Origin: Marinobacter arenosus
GTDB taxonomy: Bacteria > Pseudomonadota > Gammaproteobacteria > Pseudomonadales > Oleiphilaceae
Direction: 5' to 3'
Length of the DNA: 64,000 nt
Assembly: GCF_019264345.1 (NCBI RefSeq)
Contig: NZ_JAHVAO010000001.1
Coordinates: 992,001 to 1,056,000 of the forward strand
A program made the position numbers and the translations under genes. The notes below the pieces were generated by a model that saw only the letters and a list, made by a program, of their open reading frames with translations, had not been told where the DNA came from and did no database searches. Within the stretch, counting starts at the first letter, position 1, and every line of letters starts with the position of its first letter. Shown here piece after piece: positions 18,602-27,464 of this stretch.

Positions 18602-18616
18602 TCATTACCTTAATGA
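18602..18616. repeat. Short inverted repeat upstream of the fliE promoter
   Basis: TCATTA and TAATGA are separated by three bases in an AT-rich patch, centred about 55 bases upstream of the predicted fliE start. It could be an activator (FleR/FleQ) site, but nothing beyond position and symmetry supports this. Confidence 0.3.
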
Positions 18617-18683
18617 GATTTTTTCGGACAGGAAATCGGCCCGTGACGGTCTTTTGACATCGGCGATCAACAAATCGATGGGA

Positions 18684-18711
18684 CAAAAAAAGGGCACCCC
18701 AAGGAGTGCCC
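18684..18711 (-). terminator. Rho-independent terminator after fleR
   Basis: On the minus strand a GGGCAC/GTGCCC hairpin with an 8-base loop is followed by a run of seven T, 23 bases beyond the fleR stop. It insulates fleSR from fliE. Confidence 0.85.
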
Positions 18712-18733
18712 AACGAAGGAGTCTGTTCAGAGA

Positions 18734-20194
18734 TCAGGCCATGGCCAATTCGGAATCGAGATCGATGCCGGCATCACGCATCTGAGCCAGTTTGTAACGG
18801 AGGGTCCGTGGAGAAATGCCAAGCTGCTCAGCCGCGCGGTTTCGACGCCCACGCTCCTGCTTGAGCGTCTGGATAATAATACGGAACTCCTGCTGCCTCA
18901 GATCATCGCCCAGGGATCCCGCGGCAAACGAATCATCCCCGGCTGGCTGCTGATAGGACGCCGCCGACGATTCGACGGCGTTGGACTCGGCCCCGTTTGA
19001 CGGACGCTCGGCAAAAGATGATGGCGATGGCATTGGCGTCGTCGCACTGTCCGACCTGCCGGTAATGCCAAGCTCCAGGCACAGGTCACCGGCGTGAATG
19101 ACGTTGCCCTGGTGCAGCACCAGTGCCCTCTGGATGGCGTTGTCCAATTCCCGCACGTTGCCCGGCCAGCCGTGATTCACCAGCGCGTTCCTGGCGTCAG
19201 CGGCGAAGGTAATGCCGGTCAATTTCATTTTCTGACAGTGTTTTTTCAACAGCGACGAGGCCAGCGGCATGATGTCCAGCGGTCTCTCCCGCAAAGGCTG
19301 CCAGTGCATGGGGAAGACGGTCAGACGGTAGTACAGGTCTTCCCGGAACTTACCCTCGCGGACATAGTCGCCCAGATCCCGGTTGGTCGTCGCCACCACG
19401 CGAACGTCCAGGGAAATCGTCTTGCGGCCACCAACGCGCTCCACTTCCCGCTCCTGCAAGACCCGCAGCAACTTGGACTGAAGCCCCAGATCCATTTCGG
19501 AGATCTCGTCGAGCAAGATGGTCCCGCCGTTGGCCTGTTCAAATTTACCCGGCGACGATGCCACCGCACCGGTGAAGGCGCCTTTCTCATGGCCGAACAG
19601 GATCGCCTCCAGCATGTTCTCAGGGATGGCCGCGCAATTGATGGCCACGAACGGTTGATCCGCCCGGGGAGATTGCTGATGAATAAAGCGGGCGAGGACC
19701 TCCTTGCCGGTTCCGCTCTCCCCGGAAATCATCACCGTGGAATCGCTACCGGCCACCTTGGTGGCCAGCTGGAACATCCGCTTGCTGATCGGGTCCTCCG
19801 CCACTGGCGCATCGGAGGTTTTCTGACGGGCACCGCCCACCACTTTGCTCACGGCCTCAACCAGAACCTGGGGCTCAAACGGCTTGACCAGGTAATCAAT
19901 GGCCCCCGCCTGCATGGCCGACACCGCATGATCGATCTGCCCATAGGCGGTGATCAGCATCATTGGCAGCCCCGGGTACAGACGCTGGACCTCGGCGAGC
20001 AGCTCATGACCAGACAGCCCTGGCATATTGACATCGCTAACCACCATATCCACCGGCGCTTCCGCCAGGCGAGCCAGCGCTTCCTGGGCATTCGACGCCT
20101 CCCGCACCCGGAAACGGGCCAGTTCCAGCGTCGTCACCAGTGCCTCGCGCAGGTCATGGTCGTCCTCAACAATCAGAATCTGGGCCTTGGCCAT
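18734..20194 (-). CDS. fleR: Sigma-54-dependent response regulator FleR (FlrC)
   Basis: Activator of the mid-level flagellar genes. The 486-residue protein has a receiver domain (phosphoacceptor Asp in DMVVSDVNMPGLSG, about residue 54). The AAA+ domain (about 135-370) carries Walker A GESGTGKE, the sigma-54-contacting loop GAFTGA and GGTILLDEISEMDLG. A Fis-type helix-turn-helix ends the protein (RNRAAEQLGISPRTLRYKLAQM). It lies 12 bases after the kinase gene fleS and acts with it as a two-component pair. Confidence 0.95.
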   Translation of the reverse strand: MAKAQILIVEDDHDLREALVTTLELARFRVREASNAQEALARLAEAPVDMVVSDVNMPGLSGHELLAEVQRLYPGLPMMLITAYGQIDHAVSAMQAGAIDYLVKPFEPQVLVEAVSKVVGGARQKTSDAPVAEDPISKRMFQLATKVAGSDSTVMISGESGTGKEVLARFIHQQSPRADQPFVAINCAAIPENMLEAILFGHEKGAFTGAVASSPGKFEQANGGTILLDEISEMDLGLQSKLLRVLQEREVERVGGRKTISLDVRVVATTNRDLGDYVREGKFREDLYYRLTVFPMHWQPLRERPLDIMPLASSLLKKHCQKMKLTGITFAADARNALVNHGWPGNVRELDNAIQRALVLHQGNVIHAGDLCLELGITGRSDSATTPMPSPSSFAERPSNGAESNAVESSAASYQQPAGDDSFAAGSLGDDLRQQEFRIIIQTLKQERGRRNRAAEQLGISPRTLRYKLAQMRDAGIDLDSELAMA

Positions 20195-20206
20195 GGTTGC
20201 CTCCGA

Positions 20207-21445
20207 TCAGTGGTTATTATTCAGTTGCGGTAAACGCAGGGTGGCAACTGCGCCGCCCTGCTCCGGCGATTCAATGCGGAAGTGCCCCTGGTGAGCTTTG
20301 ACCACGGCCTGGACCACGGCCAGACCGAGCCCGGTGCCGTGGGACTTCGTGGTGTAGAACGCTTCCATCAGCCGGCTGGTTTCCGAGCGCTCGAATCCCG
20401 GCCCGTTATCGACCACGCGGATCACCAGCTCACCGCGCTCGGCGATGACCTGGACCGCGACCGAGGTGGCACCGGCCTCAAGGCTGTTATTGACAAGATT
20501 GGTGCAGGCACCAACCAACGCGTCCCGATTGCACATCAGGCGGCTCTCGGCGGGAACCTCGTCGATGACCGATACGTCGGTTCCGGGCGCAAGTTTGAGA
20601 CCCTCAAGAGCGGAACCAAGGGCTGAAACGAGGGTCCCGGCGGAAAGCTCTTCCGCGAGACGGGTCTCGCCCCGGGCGAAAATCAGCATGTCGCGGACCT
20701 GCTGCTCCAAATGGGTCAGACGGGACATCAGGCGGGAGGCGCAGCGCTGGCGCATTTCCTCATCGAGGTCGTCCTGGCTCAGGTGCCCGCCGTATAGAAT
20801 GGCGGCCGAGAGTGGCGTGCGGATCTGGTGTGCCAGGGATGCCACCATCTTGCCCATGGCAGAAAGGCGCTGGGCGTGGGCCAGCTGCGACTGCAACTGC
20901 CGGGTTTCGGTCAGGTCGGTCAGCAGGATGAGCTGTCCGGGCTGGTTCTCCATGGTCCGGATTTCAATGCTGACCCGGCGGCCATCCTTGAGAGAGACTT
21001 CGTGACCGTCGTCCCGGCGGGGCGCAAAGCAGCGCTGGATGACATCGATCCAGCGTTCACCATCCAGCGGCTCGCCCAACAGGGCAATGGCGGCGGGGTT
21101 GGTCTGGGTGACAACCCCCTGGCTGTCGAGCACCACAACGCCGGCCGGAAGCGCCTTGAGCAGTGTCGACAACTGGTCTGCCAACTCTTCCTTCGCCTCC
21201 AGCTCCTGCTGACGCTGCATGGTTTCCTGGGTGAGCTCGCCAGACAGCTGGTTAACACGGGATTCGAGCGTCCGGTAGGAGTCAGTAATCTGCCGGGACA
21301 TCCGGTTGAACAATTCCAGGGCAGAATCGACAGCCTCATCGTCCTGCTGTGGAAACAGTGCCGTTACCTTGTCATTAACGTCCGCCGCGGCGTTGGTCTG
21401 GGCCTCTCGCGCGCCGGATTGAACCACAGAATGTGCCTGACTCAT
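20207..21445 (-). CDS. fleS: Sensor histidine kinase FleS (FlrB)
   Basis: Cytoplasmic kinase for FleR. The roughly 412-residue protein has a coiled-coil N-terminus, a PAS domain (ALPAGVVVLDSQGVVTQTNPAAIALLG, about residues 105-190) and a phosphorylation helix with its His in MVASLAHQIRTPLSAA. The GHKL ATPase has ACTNLVNNSLEAGA, VVDNGPGFERSE and GTGLGLAVVQAVV. No membrane span is visible, as in other FleS/FlrB proteins. The ATG at 21445 is chosen for its GGGGGGAAG ribosome site; an earlier in-frame start at 21475 lacks one. Confidence 0.94.
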   Translation of the reverse strand: MSQAHSVVQSGAREAQTNAAADVNDKVTALFPQQDDEAVDSALELFNRMSRQITDSYRTLESRVNQLSGELTQETMQRQQELEAKEELADQLSTLLKALPAGVVVLDSQGVVTQTNPAAIALLGEPLDGERWIDVIQRCFAPRRDDGHEVSLKDGRRVSIEIRTMENQPGQLILLTDLTETRQLQSQLAHAQRLSAMGKMVASLAHQIRTPLSAAILYGGHLSQDDLDEEMRQRCASRLMSRLTHLEQQVRDMLIFARGETRLAEELSAGTLVSALGSALEGLKLAPGTDVSVIDEVPAESRLMCNRDALVGACTNLVNNSLEAGATSVAVQVIAERGELVIRVVDNGPGFERSETSRLMEAFYTTKSHGTGLGLAVVQAVVKAHQGHFRIESPEQGGAVATLRLPQLNNNH

Positions 21446-21511
21446 TGCTTCCCCCCTGACCGGCCCAACCATCAAGGCCGCACCATTCGGATTATTCGTT
21501 TACAGGCCCTT

Positions 21512-21529
21512 AAGCCAGCACCGTGCCAA
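21512..21529 (-). promoter_or_regulatory. Sigma-54 promoter for fleSR
   Basis: The minus-strand sequence TTGGCACGGTGCTGGCTT has a consensus -24 element (TTGGCACG) and -12 GC at the exact ten-base spacing. The predicted start near 21502 lies about 57 bases before fleS. In P. aeruginosa fleSR is activated by FleQ with RpoN, and fleQ lies directly upstream. Confidence 0.78.
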
Positions 21530-21600
21530 CTCAGGTTTTCCTATAAATATCAGTGAGAAAGAAAAAAAGGCAGCAAGCCAATGACGGTTTTACGTCGGCT

Positions 21601-21643
21601 AAAAACAAGAACGGCGTCGCAGGTTACAAACCTTTGACGCCGT
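21601..21643 (-). terminator. Terminator after fleQ
   Basis: On the minus strand an ACGGCGTC/GACGCCGT outer stem encloses an AGGTT/AACCT inner stem and is followed by a T-rich tail, 27 bases after the fleQ stop. It separates fleQ from fleSR. Confidence 0.7.
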
Positions 21644-21669
21644 TGACTCCGGGTAGTGAGGAAGTGAAA

Positions 21670-23121
21670 TCAGGTCTCTTCGGATTCTTCCTCCCTCAGA
21701 CCATACTTGCGGACCTTCTCGACCAGGGTGGTTCGCCGAATCCGAAGCTTTTCGGCAGCCCGGGCAACCACGCCGCCGGCCTCGTCCAGCGCTTGCTGAA
21801 TCAACTGCTTCTCCAGATTGGAGAGGTAGTCCTTGAGATCGATGCCATTAACCGGCAACAACGCCGGCGCATCCAGCCCGATCAGACCAGGTACGCCTGA
21901 CGGCATGCCCGCGTCCTCTACCGGCCGGTTCTCGTCGTAGTCGTCCACGTAGCGGAACTTTTTCGGTAGCTCCTGTACCCCGATCACGCCGTAGGGATGC
22001 ATGATCGCCAGCCGCTCCACCAGGTTGGCCAGTTCCCGGACATTGCCGGGCCAATTGTGACGGCAGAGGCTCATGATGGCCGCCGAATTCATCCTCAGCG
22101 AGCCGCGCTTTTCCTTCTCCATCCGGGAGATCAGTTCGTTGATCAGCAGGGGGATGTCTTCCACCCGATCCCGCAAAGCTGGCATTTCGATGGGGAACAC
22201 GTTCAGTCGGTAGTACAGGTCTTCCCGGAATTCGCCTGTTTCGATCATGTCCTCAAGGTGTTTGTGAGTGGCGGCAATAACTCGGACATCCGCGGACTGG
22301 GTACGGTTGCTGCCCACCCGCTCGAAGGTCCGCTCCTGCAGGACTCGGAGGATCTTCACCTGCATGCTCAGGGGCATGTCGCCGATCTCGTCCAGGAACA
22401 GGGTGCCACCCTCGGCCATCTCAAACCGGCCTACCCGTGCCGTGATCGCACCGGTGAAGGCCCCTTTCTCGTGACCGAACAGCTCGCTTTCCAGCAGCTC
22501 CGCAGGAATGGCACCGCAGTTGACCGGAACAAAGGGCTTGTCGCGCCGGGCGGAATGGTAATGCAGGTTACGGGCAACAACTTCCTTGCCGGTACCGGAT
22601 TCACCCGTGATCAGAACACTGACGTCCTTATCGGCGACCTGCTCCATCAACTGGCGTACCTGATGCACTTTGCGGGAGGTGCCCACCAGGCTGCGGAACA
22701 ATTGCAGACCGCGCTGCTGGCCCCGCTCACGGGAACGACCGTACTGGTCCCGAAAGACCTGCGCCCGGTAGAGTGAGTCGATAAACTTGGTGTAATTCAG
22801 GGGCCATTCCATACGGGCAATAACGCGGGCCACGTGCTCTTCCGAGACGCCCTTGAGTGACGGGTCTCCCACCATCAGCACCGGCACGCCTTGCACGGCT
22901 GAGCAAACCGTTGTGACTGCCTCCGCCGCGTCGTTGTCCTCCCCGTTGACAACGACGACTGAAACCTCCGCCAGGCGTTCAACGTCGCCGGATTTCAGCA
23001 GGCCAAGGGCATCTTCACCGGCAACCACTTCTTCTTCACCGATGAATTCAAGAATCGTGACCATGTCCCGGCGTCTTGACTCATTGTCACTCAGCACCAG
23101 CACCTTGTTATTTTTGGACAT
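21670..23121 (-). CDS. fleQ: Flagellar master regulator FleQ (FlrA), c-di-GMP-responsive
   Basis: Top-level sigma-54 activator of flagellar genes; in Pseudomonas it also controls exopolysaccharide genes. The 483-residue protein has an N-terminal receiver-like domain that lacks the phosphoacceptor (VVVVNGED replaces the Asp motif). A linker with LFRS at residues 141-144 leads to an AAA+ domain with GESGTGKE, Arg184-Asn185 and GAFTGA. A Fis-type helix-turn-helix follows ([18 protein letters not shown]). The LFRS and Arg-Asn residues correspond to the known c-di-GMP-binding positions of P. aeruginosa FleQ, so it should sense the dinucleotide. Confidence 0.96.
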   Translation of the reverse strand: MSKNNKVLVLSDNESRRRDMVTILEFIGEEEVVAGEDALGLLKSGDVERLAEVSVVVVNGEDNDAAEAVTTVCSAVQGVPVLMVGDPSLKGVSEEHVARVIARMEWPLNYTKFIDSLYRAQVFRDQYGRSRERGQQRGLQLFRSLVGTSRKVHQVRQLMEQVADKDVSVLITGESGTGKEVVARNLHYHSARRDKPFVPVNCGAIPAELLESELFGHEKGAFTGAITARVGRFEMAEGGTLFLDEIGDMPLSMQVKILRVLQERTFERVGSNRTQSADVRVIAATHKHLEDMIETGEFREDLYYRLNVFPIEMPALRDRVEDIPLLINELISRMEKEKRGSLRMNSAAIMSLCRHNWPGNVRELANLVERLAIMHPYGVIGVQELPKKFRYVDDYDENRPVEDAGMPSGVPGLIGLDAPALLPVNGIDLKDYLSNLEKQLIQQALDEAGGVVARAAEKLRIRRTTLVEKVRKYGLREEESEET

Positions 23122-23153
23122 TCACAAACAATCTCTTGATGGATTTCTGCCGT

Positions 23154-23182
23154 ATTTAAGACTGTAAGAGCGTCGGAGTCAA
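23154..23182 (-). promoter_or_regulatory. Sigma-70 promoter for fleQ
   Basis: On the minus strand TTGACT (23182-23177) and TTAAAT (23159-23154) are 17 bases apart, giving a start about 26 bases before the fleQ ATG. Independent sigma-70 expression suits the top of the cascade. Confidence 0.65.
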
Positions 23183-23192
23183 TTTTATGACG

Positions 23193-23522
23193 CTATTTGG
23201 GGCGACTGGAAGAAATGTTTTGGTAAGCCTTGGCTGCCTGTTTATTCTGGTTAACACCCTTGAGCGCGTCCTGCGCCTCCTGCCGGGCTTGCGTTGCGCC
23301 CTGGTTGGCCGCGTCGATCAGTTGCTGAAGCTCCTGGAGCCGGGTGCGGACCGGCTCGGCCTCCAGGGCACCCGCTTCGAGCGAAGTCATCAGAGGCTCG
23401 ATGAAAGACCTGACCTGACCATTGAGGCGGGCGAGCTCGTCCCAGTCTTGGGCGCTCAAGGCTCGCCCCATGTTCGCCATCAGTTGGTCCACATTGTCCA
23501 GATGGGACTGGGAATCAGACAT
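23193..23522 (-). CDS. Small helical protein, possible flagellar chaperone FliT
   Basis: A 109-residue, highly charged, all-helical protein. The position beside fleQ, size and helical pattern (LMANMGRALSAQDWDELARL near the N-terminus) suggest the FliT/FleP-type filament-cap chaperone encoded next to fleQ in pseudomonads. There is no diagnostic motif, and fliD and fliS are not nearby. The ATG at 23522 has AGGAG seven bases upstream; the frame extends 27 codons further with no ribosome site. Confidence 0.6.
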   Translation of the reverse strand: MSDSQSHLDNVDQLMANMGRALSAQDWDELARLNGQVRSFIEPLMTSLEAGALEAEPVRTRLQELQQLIDAANQGATQARQEAQDALKGVNQNKQAAKAYQNISSSRPK

Positions 23523-23603
23523 GCGTGTGCTCCTGTCGAGTGTCGGTGAGGGCCCCCCGGGCTGGACAGGAGAGCTCACACTGCCCCCGACACTCGATTT
23601 CAA

Positions 23604-24965
23604 TCAGCGGCGAGCGTCCCGTCGCGCTGCCGACGCCGTGAAATCGCTGCCACGGAATGCTGGATTGAAGTCGTATGCCGGGAAACCGTCGCTCAGGCCA
23701 TCGATATAGTAACGGTTGGCCTTGAGGTCGTACGTCATCTCCATGGTAGTCCAGAACACCGGCTCACTGTAATAGCTGATGTTATGAGCTTCAGAAACCC
23801 GCCACAGATTGCCGGCCTCGTCGTATTCTTCCGAAGCCAGAATCTGCCAACTGTCCTCGTCAACATAAAAGACCCGACGGTCATAAATATGGCCAATTCC
23901 TGTGCGCCGTTTTGCCTCCACGACCCAGACCCGGTGTAATTCATAGCGGGCGAGGGTCTGATTGATGTGATTGGGCCGAATGACGTCGTCAGGTGTGACG
24001 TCCTCATCGTGCAGCAGATACGCATTGTAGGGCACGTACAGTTCGCGCTTGCCCTTCAGGGTCCAGTCGTATTGGTTGGGTGCCCCGTTGTACATGTCCT
24101 TCTGATCGACTGACCGAAGAGAGGACGAGTTGGGAAGATCGGTCTCGTAGGCAAGATTGGGGGATCGGCGAAGGCGACGGGAGCCAGCATCATAACGCCA
24201 TGCCAGGCGCGGCGAACGAATCTGGTCGAGTGTCTCGTGCACAAGGGTGATCGTGCCTGCCAGCGCTGACGGCGAGATAGTGTCGGTCTTGAGATAGAAG
24301 ATCTTGTTGTCAATCTCCTCCAACTCCGCGCCCTTCTTGCTGTAAGCAAAGAAATACTCGTAGTCGTTCACCACCGGATTGTAGGAACCGTTGGTCTGCG
24401 GGGTTGCAGAGGCGCTGCGGAACGCAACTTCGGTGCCCCGGTAACGCAGGATGTGGTTCCATATGACTTCCAGACCGTTATCCGGGATCGGGAACGGGCT
24501 CGTCATGATGGTATTCCGGACGCCGTTGCCATTGTCCAGAAGTTCGGCCTTCACCGCGTTCTCCCGCAACTTGCCATAGACATGCTCCGGGAACGCAGCG
24601 GTACGCCGGGTTTCATAGACCGGCATGAAAAACTCCGGACCGTATTGCTCGATCATTCTGATGTGGCCATCAGAGAGCTTGTCCCGGTACAGGTGGTAAT
24701 TTTCACCGGTAATCACAAACAGGGCCTGGTCGCCCGGAAACGGGTTCGTCTCAACCTCGCCCTTTCGCCAGGATTCTGGAGGGGTTGTCAGGCCACCCGT
24801 CCATTCGGGAATGGTTCCAGAGGTGTTGGCCCCGCGCTCTGCACCAACCGGGGTCAGATCCTTGCCGAGCCGGTCGGCTTCAGCCTGGGGTACCTTGGAC
24901 AGGGCGTGCCCGGACATCCCGAACAATACCGCTGCAATTCCTGCGACAACAAGATGGTTCCGCAT
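23604..24965 (-). CDS. DUF1329 family protein, predicted secreted
   Basis: A roughly 453-residue protein with a signal peptide (LVVAGIAAVLFGMSGHALS) and family features: an N-terminal QAEADRLGKDLTPVGAERGAN block, ending in IPEWTGG, and a long domain resembling LolA/LppM-type lipid-binding folds. DUF1329 genes usually sit beside a DUF1302 beta-barrel gene and RND transporter genes, often in aromatic or lipid catabolism. None is present here, so the gene is an orphan. The ATG at 24965 has GGAGG upstream. The precise role is unknown; outer-membrane lipid or hydrophobic-substrate handling is an inference. Confidence 0.8.
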   Translation of the reverse strand: MRNHLVVAGIAAVLFGMSGHALSKVPQAEADRLGKDLTPVGAERGANTSGTIPEWTGGLTTPPESWRKGEVETNPFPGDQALFVITGENYHLYRDKLSDGHIRMIEQYGPEFFMPVYETRRTAAFPEHVYGKLRENAVKAELLDNGNGVRNTIMTSPFPIPDNGLEVIWNHILRYRGTEVAFRSASATPQTNGSYNPVVNDYEYFFAYSKKGAELEEIDNKIFYLKTDTISPSALAGTITLVHETLDQIRSPRLAWRYDAGSRRLRRSPNLAYETDLPNSSSLRSVDQKDMYNGAPNQYDWTLKGKRELYVPYNAYLLHDEDVTPDDVIRPNHINQTLARYELHRVWVVEAKRRTGIGHIYDRRVFYVDEDSWQILASEEYDEAGNLWRVSEAHNISYYSEPVFWTTMEMTYDLKANRYYIDGLSDGFPAYDFNPAFRGSDFTASAARRDARR

Positions 24966-25222
24966 CCCTAACACCTCCAAAAATGATGCAGTTTGGCTGG
25001 GGTGCTGTCATTTGAAAGGCACACCAGCAGACGGCCATGCGTACAGCAGGCAAAACCGGAGCGCCTTTTTGCCAAATTCAAACGCCCGTTTCAAGTGAAT
25101 GTTTGTATTTTCTTGTGAAATGAAAAGCGCCCAGAGAGGGGAAGAAACCTAGGGCTAAAAATGTTATGCTTGGCAATTAACTTTCCGGGTTGAAACGACC
25201 GCTCCGTGATCGCAGGTACCTC

Positions 25223-25735
25223 ATGGCCTCGCAATGGCATTCACTGGTTTCACAGAAACTGTTCCTTGCGCGAACACTTCTGAGTCAGCTTGACAATGAT
25301 TCCGTGGCTACAGGAGATCGTCCCGCCAACGAAGCAGAGCTGGCATTGGGGCGCGAGGCGGCCATTCAAGGAACGATTGAGCTCCTGCTCCGATCCAGAC
25401 AGTTGCTGCTGGTCATGATTGCCCGCTTATATCAGAAGCGGAACGAAGAGCCAGCAACCCTGGAGGAACTGGCTTCGCTGGTGGGAGAGCACCCTGGAGA
25501 CATCGCCCGGCTGCGGGAACTGGAAAAGGCGTCGGGCAGCTGGTGGAACCATCTGGACCAGCTGGAAATGTCCCAGAGCCGGCCTCCGGCGACCCGAAAA
25601 TCGGTCAGTGCAGAGAACATTATTGCGATTTCTGCCGATACCGGGCCCGACCGTTCAGCCCAGGCGCTCCGCCGCACGCTGAGCGCAATGAAAAATTTTG
25701 CCGACGATCTGGAAGAGCAACACAGTGAGTGGTAA
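25223..25735 (+). CDS. DUF6586-like small helical protein
   Basis: A 170-residue, mostly helical cytoplasmic protein with no catalytic motif. The N-terminus (SQKLFLARTLLSQLDN) and central EAAIQGTIELLLRSRQLLLVMIARLYQ resemble a conserved pseudomonad family annotated DUF6586; that match is from memory. The ATG at 25223 has AGGT upstream; an earlier ATG at 25190 is less likely. The small gene at 25783 follows 47 bases later on the same strand. Function unknown. Confidence 0.65.
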   Translation: MASQWHSLVSQKLFLARTLLSQLDNDSVATGDRPANEAELALGREAAIQGTIELLLRSRQLLLVMIARLYQKRNEEPATLEELASLVGEHPGDIARLRELEKASGSWWNHLDQLEMSQSRPPATRKSVSAENIIAISADTGPDRSAQALRRTLSAMKNFADDLEEQHSEW

Positions 25736-25782
25736 CCGATCACCACACCCTTCCAGATCTCACTAATTGAAAGGTTTACCGA

Positions 25783-26043
25783 ATGTCACCATCGTTTTTT
25801 GAAATTGTACAATTGAGCAATGGCGATTATGCCCTGCGTCGTATCGACGACGACAGCGCGCCTCTTGTGAAAATCTCGTTCTCCGAAGAAGCCCGGGAAA
25901 TGATGGAAGACCGCGATATGAATGTGGCCAAGGCCATGATTGCCGCTGGTATCGAGGCGGTGGGAAATGTCGCGCATGACATCGATTGGGAGGATGAGGA
26001 TCTGGACGCAGTCGACCCCCAGCCTTCCTACACCCTCCACTGA
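25783..26043 (+). CDS. Conserved hypothetical acidic protein
   Basis: An 86-residue protein starting MSPSFFEIVQLSNGDYALRR, with a beta-rich first third and a very acidic tail (DIDWEDEDLDAVD). It has no known motif, membrane span or signal. An AAAGG lies eight bases upstream. Relatives of similar size occur near SOS genes in pseudomonads as I recall, but I cannot assign a function. It converges on sulA. Confidence 0.6.
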   Translation: MSPSFFEIVQLSNGDYALRRIDDDSAPLVKISFSEEAREMMEDRDMNVAKAMIAAGIEAVGNVAHDIDWEDEDLDAVDPQPSYTLH

Positions 26044-26115
26044 TCAACAAGCCCCGGGGGCGAGGGGCACCGAAGGCCTGAATCACGTCACGACAAAGCG
26101 TGACGCTCCCTGGAC

Positions 26116-26607
26116 TCAACGCTGGCGAAGAACGACACCATGGCTGTTGCCATTGGCAGAGGCCCGCTGGAGGGCCTGAAAGGCCGAATGGCCGAGCTTG
26201 CGCGTCCACATCACAACCGCGTGGCAGGTTCCTGCACTCAGTGCCATCTCCGCCAGTTCCTGTGCGGAATGGTCGCCGGTCGATCGAAGAACCAGCAACT
26301 CACCGGCGACAATGCCGTGCATCTTCTGCCACTTACTGACGAGCGCCTGGGGTGGATCGATCCAGGCAAGCCAGCGCTTTTCCTGATTTAATTGCGTCAG
26401 CATCGGCAGCAGCAACTGGAAATTCTCGACCTGGCCTTCCGGCAGAATGATCTCCGTGACGTTGCCAGCCACTGCCGCATCGCTGGCATCAGACCTGCGA
26501 CGGGCACGAATCACGGAACGCCTCTCTGGAGCCGCAGACGGCGGTACCGCGTAGGACATCGCACCTTGCTGATAAGCCAGATTCTGATTGAAGCTTAATT
26601 GTTCCAT
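26116..26607 (-). CDS. sulA: SOS cell division inhibitor SulA
   Basis: Blocks FtsZ polymerisation after DNA damage. The 163-residue protein lies 40 bases downstream of lexA on the same strand, the arrangement known in Pseudomonas. The RecA-like SulA core is visible: VTEIILPEGQVENFQLLLPML, then RWLAWIDPP, LLVLRSTGDHSAQELAEMAL and HAVVMWTRKL. The N-terminal 40 residues are variable. It should be derepressed together with lexA. Confidence 0.87.
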   Translation of the reverse strand: MEQLSFNQNLAYQQGAMSYAVPPSAAPERRSVIRARRRSDASDAAVAGNVTEIILPEGQVENFQLLLPMLTQLNQEKRWLAWIDPPQALVSKWQKMHGIVAGELLVLRSTGDHSAQELAEMALSAGTCHAVVMWTRKLGHSAFQALQRASANGNSHGVVLRQR

Positions 26608-26647
26608 GGTTCACCTGCTCTCATACTGTCTGTGGCAACTCAGCCGA

Positions 26648-27259
26648 TCAGTGAAGATCTGACCGACGGATCACACCCACTCCCAAGCCTTCGATAAACA
26701 GCTGCTGCTCGGTAAGGTCCACCTCGATCGGGTCGAACTCCTCGTTCTCTGCGATCAGGTACACCTTTGACCCTTCCTTGCGGAACCGCTTGACCGTTAC
26801 TTCTTCCTCGCCAACCCGGGCCACAACCACCTGGCCGTTGTGGACGTCCTGGGTACGGTGCACGGCCAACAGATCACCATCCAGAATGCCGATATCTTTC
26901 ATGCTCATGCCCCGCACCCGCAGAAGATAGTCCGCTGACGGCGAGAAGAAACTGGGCTGGAGGGTGACATGATCTTCGATGTGTTCCTGGGCAAGAATGG
27001 GGCTACCGGCCGCTACCTGGCCAATCACGGGCAACCCGAGATCTTCCTCCGCCTCAGGCAAGCGAATGCCGCGGCTGGCACCGGGGACCATTTCGATGGC
27101 ACCTTTGCGGGCTAGCGCACGCAGATGCTCTTCCGCCGCATTGGCAGACCGAAACCCAAGCTCCGCGGCGATTTCCGCTCGTGTGGGCGGATAACCCGTC
27201 TCATCGAGATAGCGCCGGATTATGTCCAGTACCTGAGATTGCCTTGCTGTCAGCTTCAT
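26648..27259 (-). CDS. lexA: SOS repressor LexA
   Basis: Represses DNA-damage genes until RecA stimulates its self-cleavage. The 203-residue protein matches E. coli LexA nearly residue for residue in its key sites. It has a winged helix at the N-terminus ([23 protein letters not shown]), the cleavage bond Ala84-Gly85 (QVAAGSP), catalytic Ser119 in RGMSMKD and Lys157 in EVTVKRF. It is autoregulated through the boxes at 27317-27350 and is co-transcribed with sulA. Confidence 0.98.
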   Translation of the reverse strand: MKLTARQSQVLDIIRRYLDETGYPPTRAEIAAELGFRSANAAEEHLRALARKGAIEMVPGASRGIRLPEAEEDLGLPVIGQVAAGSPILAQEHIEDHVTLQPSFFSPSADYLLRVRGMSMKDIGILDGDLLAVHRTQDVHNGQVVVARVGEEEVTVKRFRKEGSKVYLIAENEEFDPIEVDLTEQQLFIEGLGVGVIRRSDLH

Positions 27260-27316
27260 TGAGCCACTCCATCAGGGGGATCCCGGGGGCCGGCCGGAGA
27301 ACCCGCCCGGCCAGCC

Positions 27317-27350
27317 CTGTTTTTATATACAGTAAAATGACTATATACAG
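27317..27350 (-). promoter_or_regulatory. LexA (SOS) box plus adjacent half-site upstream of lexA
   Basis: CTGTTTTTATATACAG at 27317-27332 fits the CTG-N10-CAG operator. A second CTGTATATA half-site (27350-27342 read on the minus strand) lies 18 bases from the equivalent half of the first, with a degenerate partner half. Two tandem sites upstream of lexA resemble the E. coli arrangement. Confidence 0.8.
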
Positions 27351-27464
27351 TGTTTTATCCAGTGTAAAGCCCCAGAGCTTTTTTTCTGTCAATGGCTTAA
27401 CCATGCCACCCTCAGGGAGTGTGGTATGGTGATAACACCTGAAATTTGCGTGTTAGGGAGAACT

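Noticed and set aside
19094..20233. 379-residue plus-strand frame opposite fleR
   Set aside because: FleR carries full AAA+ motifs; the opposite frame is composition-driven.
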